Part shown: piece by piece, positions 47,541 to 57,282 of the stretch
How positions within the stretch are numbered: position 1 is the stretch's first letter
How the letters are laid out: every line of letters starts with the position of its first letter
Assembly: GCA_034770075.1 (NCBI GenBank)
Contig: CM068385.1
Span: 44,290,721 to 44,354,720, forward strand
Direction of reading: 5' to 3'
DNA length: 64,000 bases
From: Aralia elata
Lineage: Eukaryota; Streptophyta; Magnoliopsida; Apiales; Araliaceae
Program-made: the position numbers and the translations under genes
Notes under the pieces: generated by a model
Seen by the model: only the letters and a program-made list of their open reading frames with translations
Told to the model about the DNA's origin: nothing
Databases searched by the model: none

Positions 47541-47697
47541 TAACCAGTCAGCGCCACGTCAGCAGTCAACAGTTGACCAGTCAACGCCACGTCAGCAGTC
47601 CACAGTTGACCAGTCAACGCCACATCAGCAGCCAGTGCCACGTCATCAGTCGACCAGTCAACGTTTGACTAGTCAACGTTTGACCGTTGACCAACGT
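47541..47697 (-). repeat. W-box and ACGT-rich minisatellite in copia leader
   Basis: Repeats of about 30 bp built from GTTGACTGGTCAAC (inverted W-box cores TTGAC/GTCAA), TGCTGACGTGGC (TGACG and ACGT cores) and, near the right end, CGTTTGAC. It starts about 140 bp downstream of the primer site on the element's sense strand. It may regulate the element or be chance repeat growth. Confidence 0.75.
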
Positions 47698-47821
47698 TTT
47701 TTTTATAAAAAAAAATAAAATAAAATAATTTTACACAAACAGTTATGCCCAATTAAATTGTTCTAAACACATATTAATGCATATACATAATCAAAACATT
47801 TAATAATTAGCATAAAGTTTG

Positions 47822-47834
47822 GCTCTTGATACCA
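47822..47834 (-). other. Primer-binding site of copia element
   Basis: On - TGGTATCAAGAGC, the common plant copia variant of the tRNA-iMet complement (TGGTATCAGAGC), one base after the LTR end ...TCTAACA. Confidence 0.85.
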
Positions 47835-47835
47835 C

Positions 47836-49630
47836 TGTTAGATTTGTATATAACGCGAACATGCAATCAAATTACATAAATAAAGCGGAAGCGCGATAAA
47901 ATCGAATTTTAATTTTTTTTCATACAAACCATCACCATGATCTTTCTTTATGCATAATTATTAATTAAAGGAAAGAGATGGAGAATAAGAATTATACCCT
48001 TGTAGAATTCTAGCTTCCTCAGGTACAAGTTCAACTCCAATTGCTTCGTGTTCTCCTTGAATTCCACCGATTAAATTCCTTCATTTGATCAACGTTAGCC
48101 ACCCAAGTGTTTGGCCTCTAGAGGTGATCCACCAAAGAATAATACTTGTTCAAGAAGATGGGTGTTGGCAAAATCCTAGTTTCTATCTCTATAGAAATTG
48201 TAAGTACTCCACAATTCTTATGCAAGAGTATGTAACCCTAATCTACGATAAGACTTCTCTTATTTATAGATGTAGGAAAACCCTCCCCTAAACTATTTAG
48301 GATTAGGGTTTCTATTCTAATTAAACTCCTTTAATTAAATTAAACTCCTAATCTAATTAGGAATTCATGAGAGAGTACTTCTATTAATTAATTCTCAATC
48401 CCTATTATGAATTAAATAATAGTAATAGTAATAATAATAAGACTCCTCTTATTAATTTATATTTAATATTTTTAAAATATTAAATAATAAATATTAATCT
48501 ATTTAATTTATTCTATCTCCATAGACTAAATTAAATACACATAACTTATTATTACAATTATGTCATTTACTTCTTAAACAAATATTTTCCTTTTGCGGTG
48601 TGACCTTTTAGGTTCTCCATATTAAACCGGTTGTGAATAAATCAATTAGAACAATTCTAATCTTATTTAAATAAATAAATTAAACTATTTAATTGATTTA
48701 ATTAAATAATATTTATTTTACAATAAGGGTAAGCCCCATTAGCTATCAACGACTTTTCAGATAATATAGATTTCAACATTAATCACAAAAGAACCTTTCA
48801 GTGAATAGTTACCGTATAATTCAATCCTTCTACCATACAATGTCCCAATTAAATATAAGACATGGAATTACTGTCACATTTTTTTTATTTAATTATATGC
48901 ATTTCGATTCTCAAATGCACAACTCTAATTAATGCAAATTAGAAACTCCTTTCTAAATTCATTCTGCCTTGGTCAATGACTACTGAGTTGTCATTTATCG
49001 AATCACATAGGACATTCACAACTTTTACTAGACGTGGTAGATTCTTTGTTGATCATTCACCTATCTCCATGTACAACTCATTATACCCAATCATACCCTT
49101 TGATATACCCTAAAGATCTTAAGGGACATGTCAAAGTATAACTCATCATACACAAGATACTATGATGATCTCAAGTCCAAGGATCACTTGTACTACTATC
49201 ACTAGAGGAATTCCTATTGATAGGTGAGTAAAACTCCATTAGGTATTCCTTAGCGAGCCACGTTCAGTGAACTTATTCTCTAATAAGCACCTACATACTT
49301 GCTTTAGTGTCTCCACACAAATGATTATGAGATCAATCATCCTCTTTCTAAGAGCAAGCAACATATATACTAATCTATCTGGTTCACTAATCCCTTTTTA
49401 GTAATCCAACGATTAGGAACGATTTTAGTTTGTGAGCTATCTATAATTTAGATCTCATTAGTATGATCACCATCATGATTCTAAAAGTATTGCTCAAAAC
49501 AATGGGTTTATCACATTTAATATAACAGTACAATGTAGATAAAGTAAAATAACTTTAATAACCGAATAAGATTACAAAGTATATGCTATATCATATCAAA
49601 TATGATTGGCTTGCGTGCATACTACTTTCA
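47836..49630 (-). repeat. 5' LTR of copia element, 1,795 bp
   Basis: On + from TGTTAGATTTG (next to the primer site) to ACTACTTTCA; on - the ends are TGAAAGTAGT...CTAACA, so TG...CA. The last 330 bp on + match the truncated LTR at 43,321-43,673, with substitutions and an indel near 49,553. It is AT-rich with no gene. Confidence 0.88.
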
Positions 49631-49631
49631 C

Positions 49632-50022
49632 TTTGGTGCAAACGGAATTTCGCACATTTAGAGATAATGATGAGACGATGAGAGGAGAAAATATTAAATC
49701 AAACCTAGAGAGTTATTCAACAGTCGCGAATTTTTATAGCTGTCTTATCTAAGGACTATGCGTCCTCAAAATGGTGCCTTGATGAACTTTTTTTTATGAC
49801 ACTTGAATGTAGGAGGACTTCTGGAAATGTAGTTATTCCAATCTTCTACGAGGTGGATCCATCTAATGTTCAAAAGAAAACAGGAAACTTCACCGCATGA
49901 AGTTGCTAACTTGGGAGGGATGAAAAAACAAATGGATGGACAAGGTAAATGGCTAGAGGGCAACACTGAGAGAAGTTGCTGACTTGGGAGGGATGGTCTT
50001 GAAAAATCAAGCTGATGGTTAA
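49632..50022 (+). pseudogene. TIR-domain fragment of a TIR-NBS-LRR-type gene
   Basis: The TIR domain of plant immune receptors acts in signalling by cleaving NAD+. Blocks in order, in three frames: GANGI then RTFRDNDETMRGENI (49,635-49,700), IFIAVLSKDYASSKWCLDEL and then MTLECRRTSGNVVIPIFYEV, DPSNVQKKTGNF (49,724-49,900), and TLREVADLGGMVLKNQADG (about 49,960-50,022). The SKDYASSKWCLDEL and PIFYEVDPS motifs are diagnostic. The N-terminal part is missing exactly where the copia LTR begins. Frames shift near 49,710 and 49,900, and a short duplication of GAAGTTGCT.ACTTGGGAGGG lies at 49,899 and 49,975. No NB-ARC or LRR follows. Confidence 0.85.
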
Positions 50023-50224
50023 GCATATTCTTTTTTTTTACATTTTACTATGCGTTGTAGAAGTAAAATGATCTAGAATTTGTGGAGCACAGAGCCTATT
50101 TCTTATGTCGTGGTGCAGCATATTATAACATATGGTCAGAGGAATGGACAAACAGGAAATCGTTCAGGTCCGAGGACTTGCCATACACAAAAGGGTTCAA
50201 GAATGAATTTGGGGACACTTAGAA
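50023..50224. other. No gene seen
   Basis: AT-rich sequence after the TIR fragment, possibly former intron 1 of the receptor gene. Nothing else is recognisable. Confidence 0.4.
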
Positions 50225-50645
50225 TGTGATTTCATTCATGTGTTCAGTAGGGCATATGTGTTCATTCATGTGTGTTCAAATGTAATGTTGTTGTTGTGTT
50301 CAGTTCAACAGTTCAAATATTCAAATGTATTGTTGTTGTTGTGTTCAACAGTTCAAATATGTGTTCATTCATGTGTGTTCAAATGTAATGTTGTCATTCA
50401 TGTGTGTTCAAATGTAATATTGTTGTTGTGTTCAACAGTTCAAATGTTCAAATGTATTGTTGTTGGGCATAAATGTTCATTCATGTGTGTTCAAATGTAA
50501 TGTTGTTGTGTTCAGCAGTTCAAATGTTCAAATGTTGTTGGGCATGAATGTTCATTCATGTGTGTTCAAATGTAATGTTATTGTTGTGTTCAGCAGTTCA
50601 AATGTTCAAATGTAATGTTGTTGGGCATGAATGTTCAGCAGGGCA
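50225..50645 (+). repeat. Minisatellite based on GTTCA and AAATGT
   Basis: Irregular tandem repeats of GTTCATTCATGTGTGTTCAA, ATGTAATGTTGTTGTTGTG and TTCAGCAGTTCAAATGTTCA blocks, overall period about 80 bp with sub-periods. The open frame crossing it is a by-product. Confidence 0.85.
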
Positions 50646-50689
50646 GCAGAAGCAATATGAATAGTATGAACAGAGTCCGGACATCTGCT

Positions 50690-50840
50690 GGAAATCTTGG
50701 ACCCCCCGTGATGTTGCTCTTCAACTATTGAAAATATTGGGGCCCACGTGGTGTTGCTTCATAAGTATTGCTGCTTCAAGTATTGTTGCAAGTATTGAAA
50801 ATCTTGGGCCCCACGTGGTGTTGCTTCATAAGTATAAGTA
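50690..50840 (+). repeat. Three tandem copies of a CCACGTGG-containing unit
   Basis: The unit GAAAATCTTGGGCCCCACGTG followed by GTGTTGCTTCATAAGTA occurs at about 50,795 and 50,727, with a diverged copy at 50,690. It contains a G-box-like CCACGTGG. Confidence 0.75.
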
Positions 50841-52229
50841 CTGCTGCTTCACAAGTGTCTGCTTTAAGTCATCCGCTAGTAATTCTAACGGACCTTTTAA
50901 CAAACCTTATGGGACTTGTTGTTATGGGGGTATTATGGTTCAAAATTGTTTATAATTTAGTCCGCTGGTAATTCTAGCGGACAACGAGTTTATTTTTTTA
51001 ATCCATGTCGTTGATAATTGTAACGGACTATTTGTCTATTTTTGATCCATAACAAATATATGCTATAAATCATTGCTCATATATATATATATATATATAT
51101 TATGGAAAGAGAATAGAAATTAGGCCTTTAATAAAAATCACAAATACCGTATACGATTTTAAAAAACCATTCCAGAGTAAGAAGATGTATGCAGCATTGA
51201 CTTTGTAATTTTCTATCCCATTGTCTAAGCCTCTTAGATGATGGAGCTTTTCCAGTAAAAAATTATTAACCTTTTGCAAAAAATAAAATAAAATGTACAA
51301 TATCAGTTTGTCCTAACATAGTCTGATAAAAGAAGATGGTAGAAACCCTTCTATGTTTGAGAATGAATTTCAAACTTTTGTATTAGAATTGATAGCATAT
51401 TTGTAATTTTATAGAATTGAAGTATAGTTAAAATTTAAAGCTCAATTTCAAATATTGTAAAGTTTGGAAATTAAGTTGCCAAATCCCAATACTGTATTGA
51501 TTGTTTTATTATTTTTTTATGAAATTTGATTGTATTTCAGGTATTTTTGAGAAATACAATATTTTTGATTTCCAATAAGTATTGTTACGATTGACACTCT
51601 TTTTAATTTGATATATGTTTGGAAGAATTTTATTTGTAATATTTCTATTATTATAATCTTTTCATCATTGTAACATATTTATAGTTTAAATATACTTCAG
51701 TCATTTAAAATGTTTCAAAAAAAGTAAAAAAAAGGTACTATCAGTAGATTAGTTACCTTGACAAAATGGAATAATGAATATCTCAAACAGATTAATAAGA
51801 CTTCAATACAGTAAGGCCACTACGTGAAATTCATTTGCTTTTTCTCATTTATGGAGAAGACTTTAAAGAAAATGAAAGTGCCAATTGTTCCGCAAGAGCG
51901 CAAGTCTTATTTCTGACAGACCAGTTCGACAAACATGAGTCCTAACAGGGAAGGAAAAGGGAGTGGGATAGTTTAGTTACGATAATATTTTGGTCACTAA
52001 AAAATAATTACAAAAAATAGATATAAAATAATATTATTTTTTATGTTCTCAAAAGGATGTTCGAAATATATATTTCATACAAATTAAGAAAATTAAAGTG
52101 GAGAAAAAAATAATACAATACATACCACTTTTATTCATAGTGGACCCCAAGTAACTATGCTAATAAAATAAATTTTGGTGTTATTCGATTGCATCTTAAA
52201 AGACTCTTAAAAAGCCCTCTATCTCATTT
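50841..52229. other. AT-rich intergenic sequence
   Basis: Contains three TCCGCTRGTAATTCTARCGGA-like inverted repeats at about 50,873, 50,960 and 51,013, and an (AT)n tract at 51,079-51,101. No gene, LTR or terminal repeat is otherwise recognisable. Confidence 0.5.
51079..51101 (+). repeat. (AT)n microsatellite
   Basis: Eleven uninterrupted AT dinucleotides. Confidence 0.95.
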
Positions 52230-52237
52230 GCTAAAAT

Positions 52238-53458
52238 TAAGACTGAGCAAAAAACGGATAAAACCGAATTACCGAACCGAACCGAAATTTTTTAACCGAA
52301 TTTTTTCGATTTATCGATTATTTTTTGTATTTCGGTTATACCCGCTTTATTATTCGGTTTTTAGGTTCGGGTTTTGTTTTTGAATTTAAACTATTCGGTT
52401 AACCGAATAACCAAACAAGTTATAAAAAAATTAACCTTTCAAGGTTAAAACAGTAATCTTAACTCTCTCTAAGTTATGACTTATCAGTCATCTTTTCACT
52501 GGTCGATTACTCGATCATATATTCATACCCTCCCAAAGCTCTCTGATCTAAGATCTAAGATCTCAAATCTCAAATCTCAAATCTCTCACTCTCTAATCTC
52601 TAAAGTCTGATCTCTCATCTCTCACTCTCTGCCCTAACCCAAACATCAGTCCCCAAATTGCGAGTCGTGACTTCGCCTATAGTCCTCCGCAGCCCCGCTC
52701 TTTACACCCAATTCGCAGCATCTTCGCTTCTGGCCTTCTGCTCATCTCCGATTTTTACTTTTTAGAATTTAGGTACACAGATCTTGTTCTTGCTTATCAA
52801 ATACTCTTGAAACTCAATATTCTTATTATGGGTGTGTGGGTTACTTTTTCTTAGAGTGATCATTGTAGAAACCAGCAACAAAGTTAGGCTCGTGCTCTTT
52901 CAATTGTGAGCTAGTATTCCTTTGATTTTTTGAATTGGGTCTGAGTTTACTTCCTCTGTTTCTCAAGAGCATTCTTGAGGTTTTGCTTTTCTTATGTGAA
53001 GATATAGAGATTTAGCATTTTGTAGGGGGAATTTTGGATTTCTTTGTTAATTTGGTTTTTTTTTTCTGATCTAGGTTTTTGCTTATCTATGGTCATTGAG
53101 GATTTGTTTGTGAATCAAATGATGGAAGAAGATGAAAAACAAAGATTTTTGTGCAGGTTTTGTAACAAGAGTTTTTTTAGTGGAAAGTCCTTGGGGGGTC
53201 ACATGAGGGGTCTGACCTGCTTCTGGCCTTCTGGCTCATCTGTTGTGTTGCATGTTGGCATGTTGTTGTGCTGCTAAGTGCCTACAAGTATGGAAACCTT
53301 CATTTCGGTTATTAACTGAATAGCCGAATAGAAAATTCGATTATTTGGTTATTCAATAATTCGGTTAACAGTTCGGATATCAAAACAGTGTTAATATCGG
53401 TTTTCGGTTATAACCGAATAAGCTATTCGGTTCGGTTATAACCGAATGCTCAGCCCTA
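52238..53458. mobile_element. Non-autonomous hAT element, 1,221 bp
   Basis: Terminal inverted repeats TAAGACTGAGCA (left) and TAGGGCTGAGCA (right, reverse strand), 10 of 12 identical, flanked by 8-bp target duplications GCTAAAAT (52,230-52,237) and GCTAAGAT (53,459-53,466), 7 of 8 identical. Subterminal regions (52,260-52,410 and 53,300-53,450) are full of CCGAA/TTCGG(TT) repeats in both orientations, typical of plant hAT elements. There is no transposase, so mobility would need a relative's enzyme. The interior carries host-like sequence (see 52,500-53,215). Confidence 0.88.
52500..53215 (+). pseudogene. Captured 5' end of a C2H2 zinc-finger gene inside hAT
   Basis: A CT-rich stretch (52,520-52,640) resembles a plant promoter or 5' UTR. 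A possible 5' UTR intron runs from AG|GTACAC (about 52,770) to ATCTAG|G (about 53,074). ATG at 53,089 opens MVIEDLFVNQMMEEDEKQRF followed by the finger LCRFCNKSFFSGKSLGGHMRG. This is the plant KxLGGH-type C2H2 finger, but the final His is replaced (GL), so the copy stops just before completing it. After this point the sequence turns into unrelated GTTGTGTTGCATGTTGG-type DNA. A repeat of GCTTCTGGCCTTCTG at 52,726 and 53,219 lies at the break. Intron and promoter calls are inferred. Confidence 0.7.
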
Positions 53459-53466
53459 GCTAAGAT

Positions 53467-54355
53467 CATTATGGACTTTTGAAAAGTTAATTTTCAAAAT
53501 TAAAATTAAGATGATCAAATTATGAAACAATAAATCTTACAATGAGTATTACTTTTTTGATAATTTTCTGTTAACGCTAAGATCCGTTCCCTCGCCCAAT
53601 CACCAAATAGCGAGTCAAATCCTGCACAGAAAACGAGAAAACACACTGAGGAGCCTGATGGCCGGGGCCATAAGTGGATAGCTCCGGTGTGAGAATAAGT
53701 ACAGGCTAGATAATAGGTTAACAATGGAGGCACGTTAATGCTTTAGTGCGTAAAATTGATAGTGTCGTTACCTGTAATTTAGCGTATAGCCGTGTATTTA
53801 TAGTTCATCACACCACCTTAAGACGCCCGTCCTCGAGTAGGAATAAGACTCCTTATTATGCCAGTTATCATACATGGTTAGAACTCAATCTCCTTAAAAG
53901 TGGGAAGTCGAAGTCAATCCGAACTATTCCCACAAAGTTGGAAGTTAACCATAATTAAGACTATATATTCCTTAGGAATTAAATCTCCTAACTAGAATAT
54001 ACTGCCACGTAAAAAGATTTTGCCACGTGGACCAAATCAGTCGGGCCCATAAAATCATGCCCCAACATTGCCCCCACTCTATTGCTTTAAGGGACTTAAA
54101 ATAAGAGAGTATAAAATTTTATTAAGCAATAAACCGCTACAACTGAAGCCAAACAGCCACTTTCATAACCCATATATCTAGATGGACCCCACCACCACCA
54201 TTACCAGCCGCAGTTTGGGAAATGTGTGAACACGAAAGGTCACATCAAAAACTCAGATATAAAACCGCCCAAAGAGCATCGATTTCCTTTTCTTACCGCT
54301 GCAACAACTTTCTCCTGCTAAGCCCCACTAAACATCAACAGTTTTCGACTAAAAA
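53467..54355. other. Unassigned sequence between hAT and degenerate frame
   Basis: Moderate GC and no coding frame. It contains TGCCACGTAAAAAGATTTTGCC and GCCACGTGGACC (about 54,003-54,035), G-box-like, and ATAAAAC at about 54,258 that could be a TATA region for the frame that follows. It may be an old promoter or LTR; I cannot assign it. Confidence 0.35.
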
Positions 54356-54803
54356 TGGTAAAGAATACCACTTAGGCTACCTCTTCCACTGCTCAAGCCT
54401 CTGCTGAAACCAACTCCCTTTCTACTTAACCCATTACTCAAACCCTAACTGAAATCATCCCTGCCGTTGACACCACTTCCCAAAACACAGAACCCCAACA
54501 ACCCCAAAACACCATCACCATCGCCCCTGCACCATCATCCACTCCTTCATCATCGAACACACCATCCCATGTACTAGCCCCTGTCGAGATTGCAGAAATG
54601 AGAATCCAAAATTACTACTCATCGAAAAAAAGCCTTCACACACATTAACACCCGATCCACCGTACAAGCCCACCAAATACCCAGCATTCGCCAACAATAC
54701 CACATCCCAGAAGCCTATGAAATTTGAGCCCCAAACTTATAAGAGAAGATGTACTAGAGGCCAAAGGAGGAATGGATTATCGTCCCCATCTGGGCCTTGA
54801 AGT
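54356..54803 (+). pseudogene. Degenerate reading frame, Thr/Pro/Ser-rich
   Basis: Begins ATG at 54,356 (MVKNTT, then stop) and reads on as ATSSTAQASAETNSL, PITQTLTEIIPAVDTTSQNT, EPQQPQNTITIAPAPSSTP. It then shifts near 54,620 to LIEKKPSHTLTPDPPYKPTK and ends KRRCTRGQRRNGLSSPSGP before TGA near 54,797. The low-complexity N-terminus followed by a basic tail resembles gag-like leader proteins, but no domain is recognised. At least three disruptions mean it cannot be made as read. Confidence 0.4.
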
Positions 54804-54811
54804 ATGGGATT

Positions 54812-56079
54812 TATTGGTTGATTTCACAATCAATAATTACGTGCAAGTATACACGGTCAACAAGTAATATAATGATAAGTAGAGTATCGTTCCCACGGAG
54901 AAATACTACAATTTATACTTTCAACCACCAATCTATATTAACCCTATTTTATTAAACAATCACGTTTTGGATATTACTTAAAACTAATTAAATTGAAACT
55001 AAGATTAACAACTAAACTCAAAGACTGAAATTCAGATTTTTAAAGCTTAAGACTACAATATCCCCATTCATGCAATATAAACTAAGTTCTCCAATTCATC
55101 CAATCATTAAGCTCAATAGAGTTTTTAACATGAATTTAACTTTATTTATAAGCGCTTTTCCAAGTGATCAAACAAATTTATTTAACCCAGTCAATTCTGC
55201 GATATTCCTATGCAAATCTAAAAGATTAAATTCATTAAGCACCAATTCTCAATAGTTACATGCAGCGAAGAGATATCCCTATTCACTTCACAACCCTAAT
55301 TATTCATCCCATGCAAATAATTAAGAATACATGATATCATAATCAGATCTAACCCTAGATTTCATCTTCTGAATTCATCTAAGATATCTCGCTAATTGTT
55401 GGCCAAACAATTAATCAATAAACACAAAATAAGATAGACAACTCAATATGAAATAATAATTGGATTCAAATAGATACTTAATTCATAAGCACAAAAGGTT
55501 CAATTGTAGCCTTAATTAAAAGTTTAGTTAATGCTGGAAAAAAATCAGAATCCTAGAATAAGCCATCATAATTAATTACAAATCTGAGATAAAAGATTAG
55601 GAAAAACTCAATAAGTTTCTTCAATCTTCAAGTCACAATCTGAATTCTCTACAAAGTTTCTCCAATTTTCAATCTCCACACTCAGCTCTGCAAGTCAACC
55701 TCTGCGTATTTGTTATCGTCAGTGTATCCTACTTTTCCATGCCATCATATGTCTTTTATAGTCTCCTCATCAGATTAGTAGAAAGAATCCTCGTCAGTGT
55801 CAACTTCCAGAAATAACTGATCTTTCTAATAATATTTTTTTTTCTTCCCGCGCATCCTCGCCCCGGTGAAAACTTAAGCTTTAAAAGCTCGCCCCGGCGA
55901 AGAATCTAATCACAATCTACCAAATTGCCACTAAACTTCCAGTTTTCCAAATCGCCAATCCGAACCCGCTTCCTACAAAATAAACACAAAAACAAGTAAA
56001 AAGACACTAATAACTCTTAAAGATAGTAAAGATTTAAGCCAAAGATGTATCCAATTTGCAAGTAAAAATCCACTCATCA
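54812..56079 (-). repeat. 3' LTR of minus-strand Athila-like element
   Basis: On - it begins TGATGAGTGGATTTTTAC directly after TTTGGGGGTATT and ends ...TTGATTGTGAAATCAACCAATA. It is similar in start, end and length class to the + strand LTR at 61,830-63,424 (TGATGAGTGGGTTTTATACC and ...GCGTATACTTGGGCGTG). The last dinucleotide is degraded from CA. GC-rich CGCCCCGG modules lie at 55,856 and 55,890. The region contains no gene. Confidence 0.75.
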
Positions 56080-57282
56080 AATACCCCCAAACTCAAAACT
56101 TTGCTTGTCCTCAAGCAAAAACACAAGACACACAAAACAAACAACTAAGCTAACTACATGAGTGCACATGCATGATTTTCTAAACTCAAGCAATCAATCA
56201 ACATAAATTATAAAAATCAGACCTCAGAAACCAGTAACTAATAATTCAACAAGACTTCAAATTCATGCACCATCATCAATCCAACTTATCACCAATTATA
56301 TCTTACTTTCAACCCGTCCATATGTGTGTGTGTTCAGCATATCTAACCAGTTAATATCTAAATTCAATCCTTGGTATCACAATGCTTAGATAAAGATAAT
56401 TTTACATATAAGACTTTTAAGTTCTCCTCTTATCCACTTGTCTTCACTTTTCTTTCTTTTTTTTACCCAACGAGTGCGTTTTACGCTTTATCTCGTTGAT
56501 ATAATAATTTGTTTTTCCTTGACTTGTGCAATGTTCATCTTTATTAGACTATTCAATGCCACCCATGTAGCGAACTTTCGACCAACGACTCCCAAACCAG
56601 ATGATTTTAGGGCGCTGAGTGTAAAGACACATCCTAAGGGTTTACTTGTTAAATGACACAGGCCACAAAAACAAACTAGTCAAGATCTGCTCTTATCTGT
56701 CTATATTCTTTCCTTTTATATATTTCTTCTTTTTCTTGCATTTTAGACAGACATCGAAGCAGTGTTTATTCAACAAATTGTTTTGCGATCCAACAAGTGA
56801 TAAAAGTTTGTATATCCTTAATGAGCACTTAATACACAAAATTGAACCAAATCCTAACCAATTCAACACATTGACGCGTACAATTAAAAACCAAGGGTCT
56901 CAAGTAGACACAACCAGGAACAGTCAAAACTCCTGACTTAGCATTCCCTATCCGTCTCGTTAAACTAATTAATAACTGATCAAATTTTCATCATCGCCCT
57001 TCCACAAATGCTTTACATTAATTCATTGCTCGAATAATCCTACATGCATTCCTATATGATCCTTCTCTATAATTTGTTTTATGAAATAATAATTGAAGCA
57101 ACTAATGACATGAATGCAAACTACAATGCAACTATATGAAATGATCTATATGCATTTACACAATACCATAACAAAATAAAATAATAAAAAACAAATGCCA
57201 AACAAACCCCCCCCCCCCAAACTCAGGCGAAACTATGTCCTCATTGTGCTGAAAAAAAAGGAAGGAAAAAACCAAGGACTTC
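56080..57282 (-). other. Athila-like 3' internal region with polypurine tracts
   Basis: On - this holds GAGTTTGGGGGGGG (57,206-57,224 region) preceded by GCACAATGAGGACATAG, and again CTTGAGGACAAGCAAAG...TTTGAGTTTGGGGGTATT just before the LTR at 56,079. Such GAGGACA...TTTGGGGG blocks are typical of the 3' UTR and polypurine tract of Athila-type elements. Two copies suggest a duplicated or alternative tract. No convincing reading frame occurs. It ends at the solo LTR insertion. Confidence 0.65.

Larger units (their letters stand above)
45761..47820 (-). other. Copia element leader region
   Basis: About 2 kb between primer site and gag without coding character. It holds three copies of a 20-bp motif (46,054, 46,241, 46,329), a CA/TA microsatellite (46,492-46,588), an A18 tract (47,309-47,326), a tRNA-like block (47,443-47,512) and a minisatellite (47,541-47,697). 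Part of it may be later insertions. A leader this long is unusual for copia. Confidence 0.55.
43321..49630 (-). mobile_element. Deleted Ty1/copia LTR retrotransposon
   Basis: Read on -: 5' LTR (47,836-49,630), primer site, long leader, gag, protease, part of integrase, start of RT, then the 3' LTR remnant (43,321-43,673). The domain order protease-integrase-RT identifies copia. Most of RT and all RNase H are absent, so it was non-autonomous. The 3' LTR is cut by the Tekay insertion. The 5' LTR end at 49,630 abuts TIR-domain coding sequence, so the element apparently inserted into a resistance-type gene. Confidence 0.85.

Noticed and set aside
51818..51832. CACTACGTGAAATTC as a CACTA transposon terminus
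   Set aside because: No inverted partner and no 3-bp target duplication were found; one short match is expected by chance.
52189..52383. Basic 64-codon frame at the left hAT end
   Set aside because: It overlaps the terminal inverted repeat and CCGAA-rich subterminal sequence. The translation follows the repeats.
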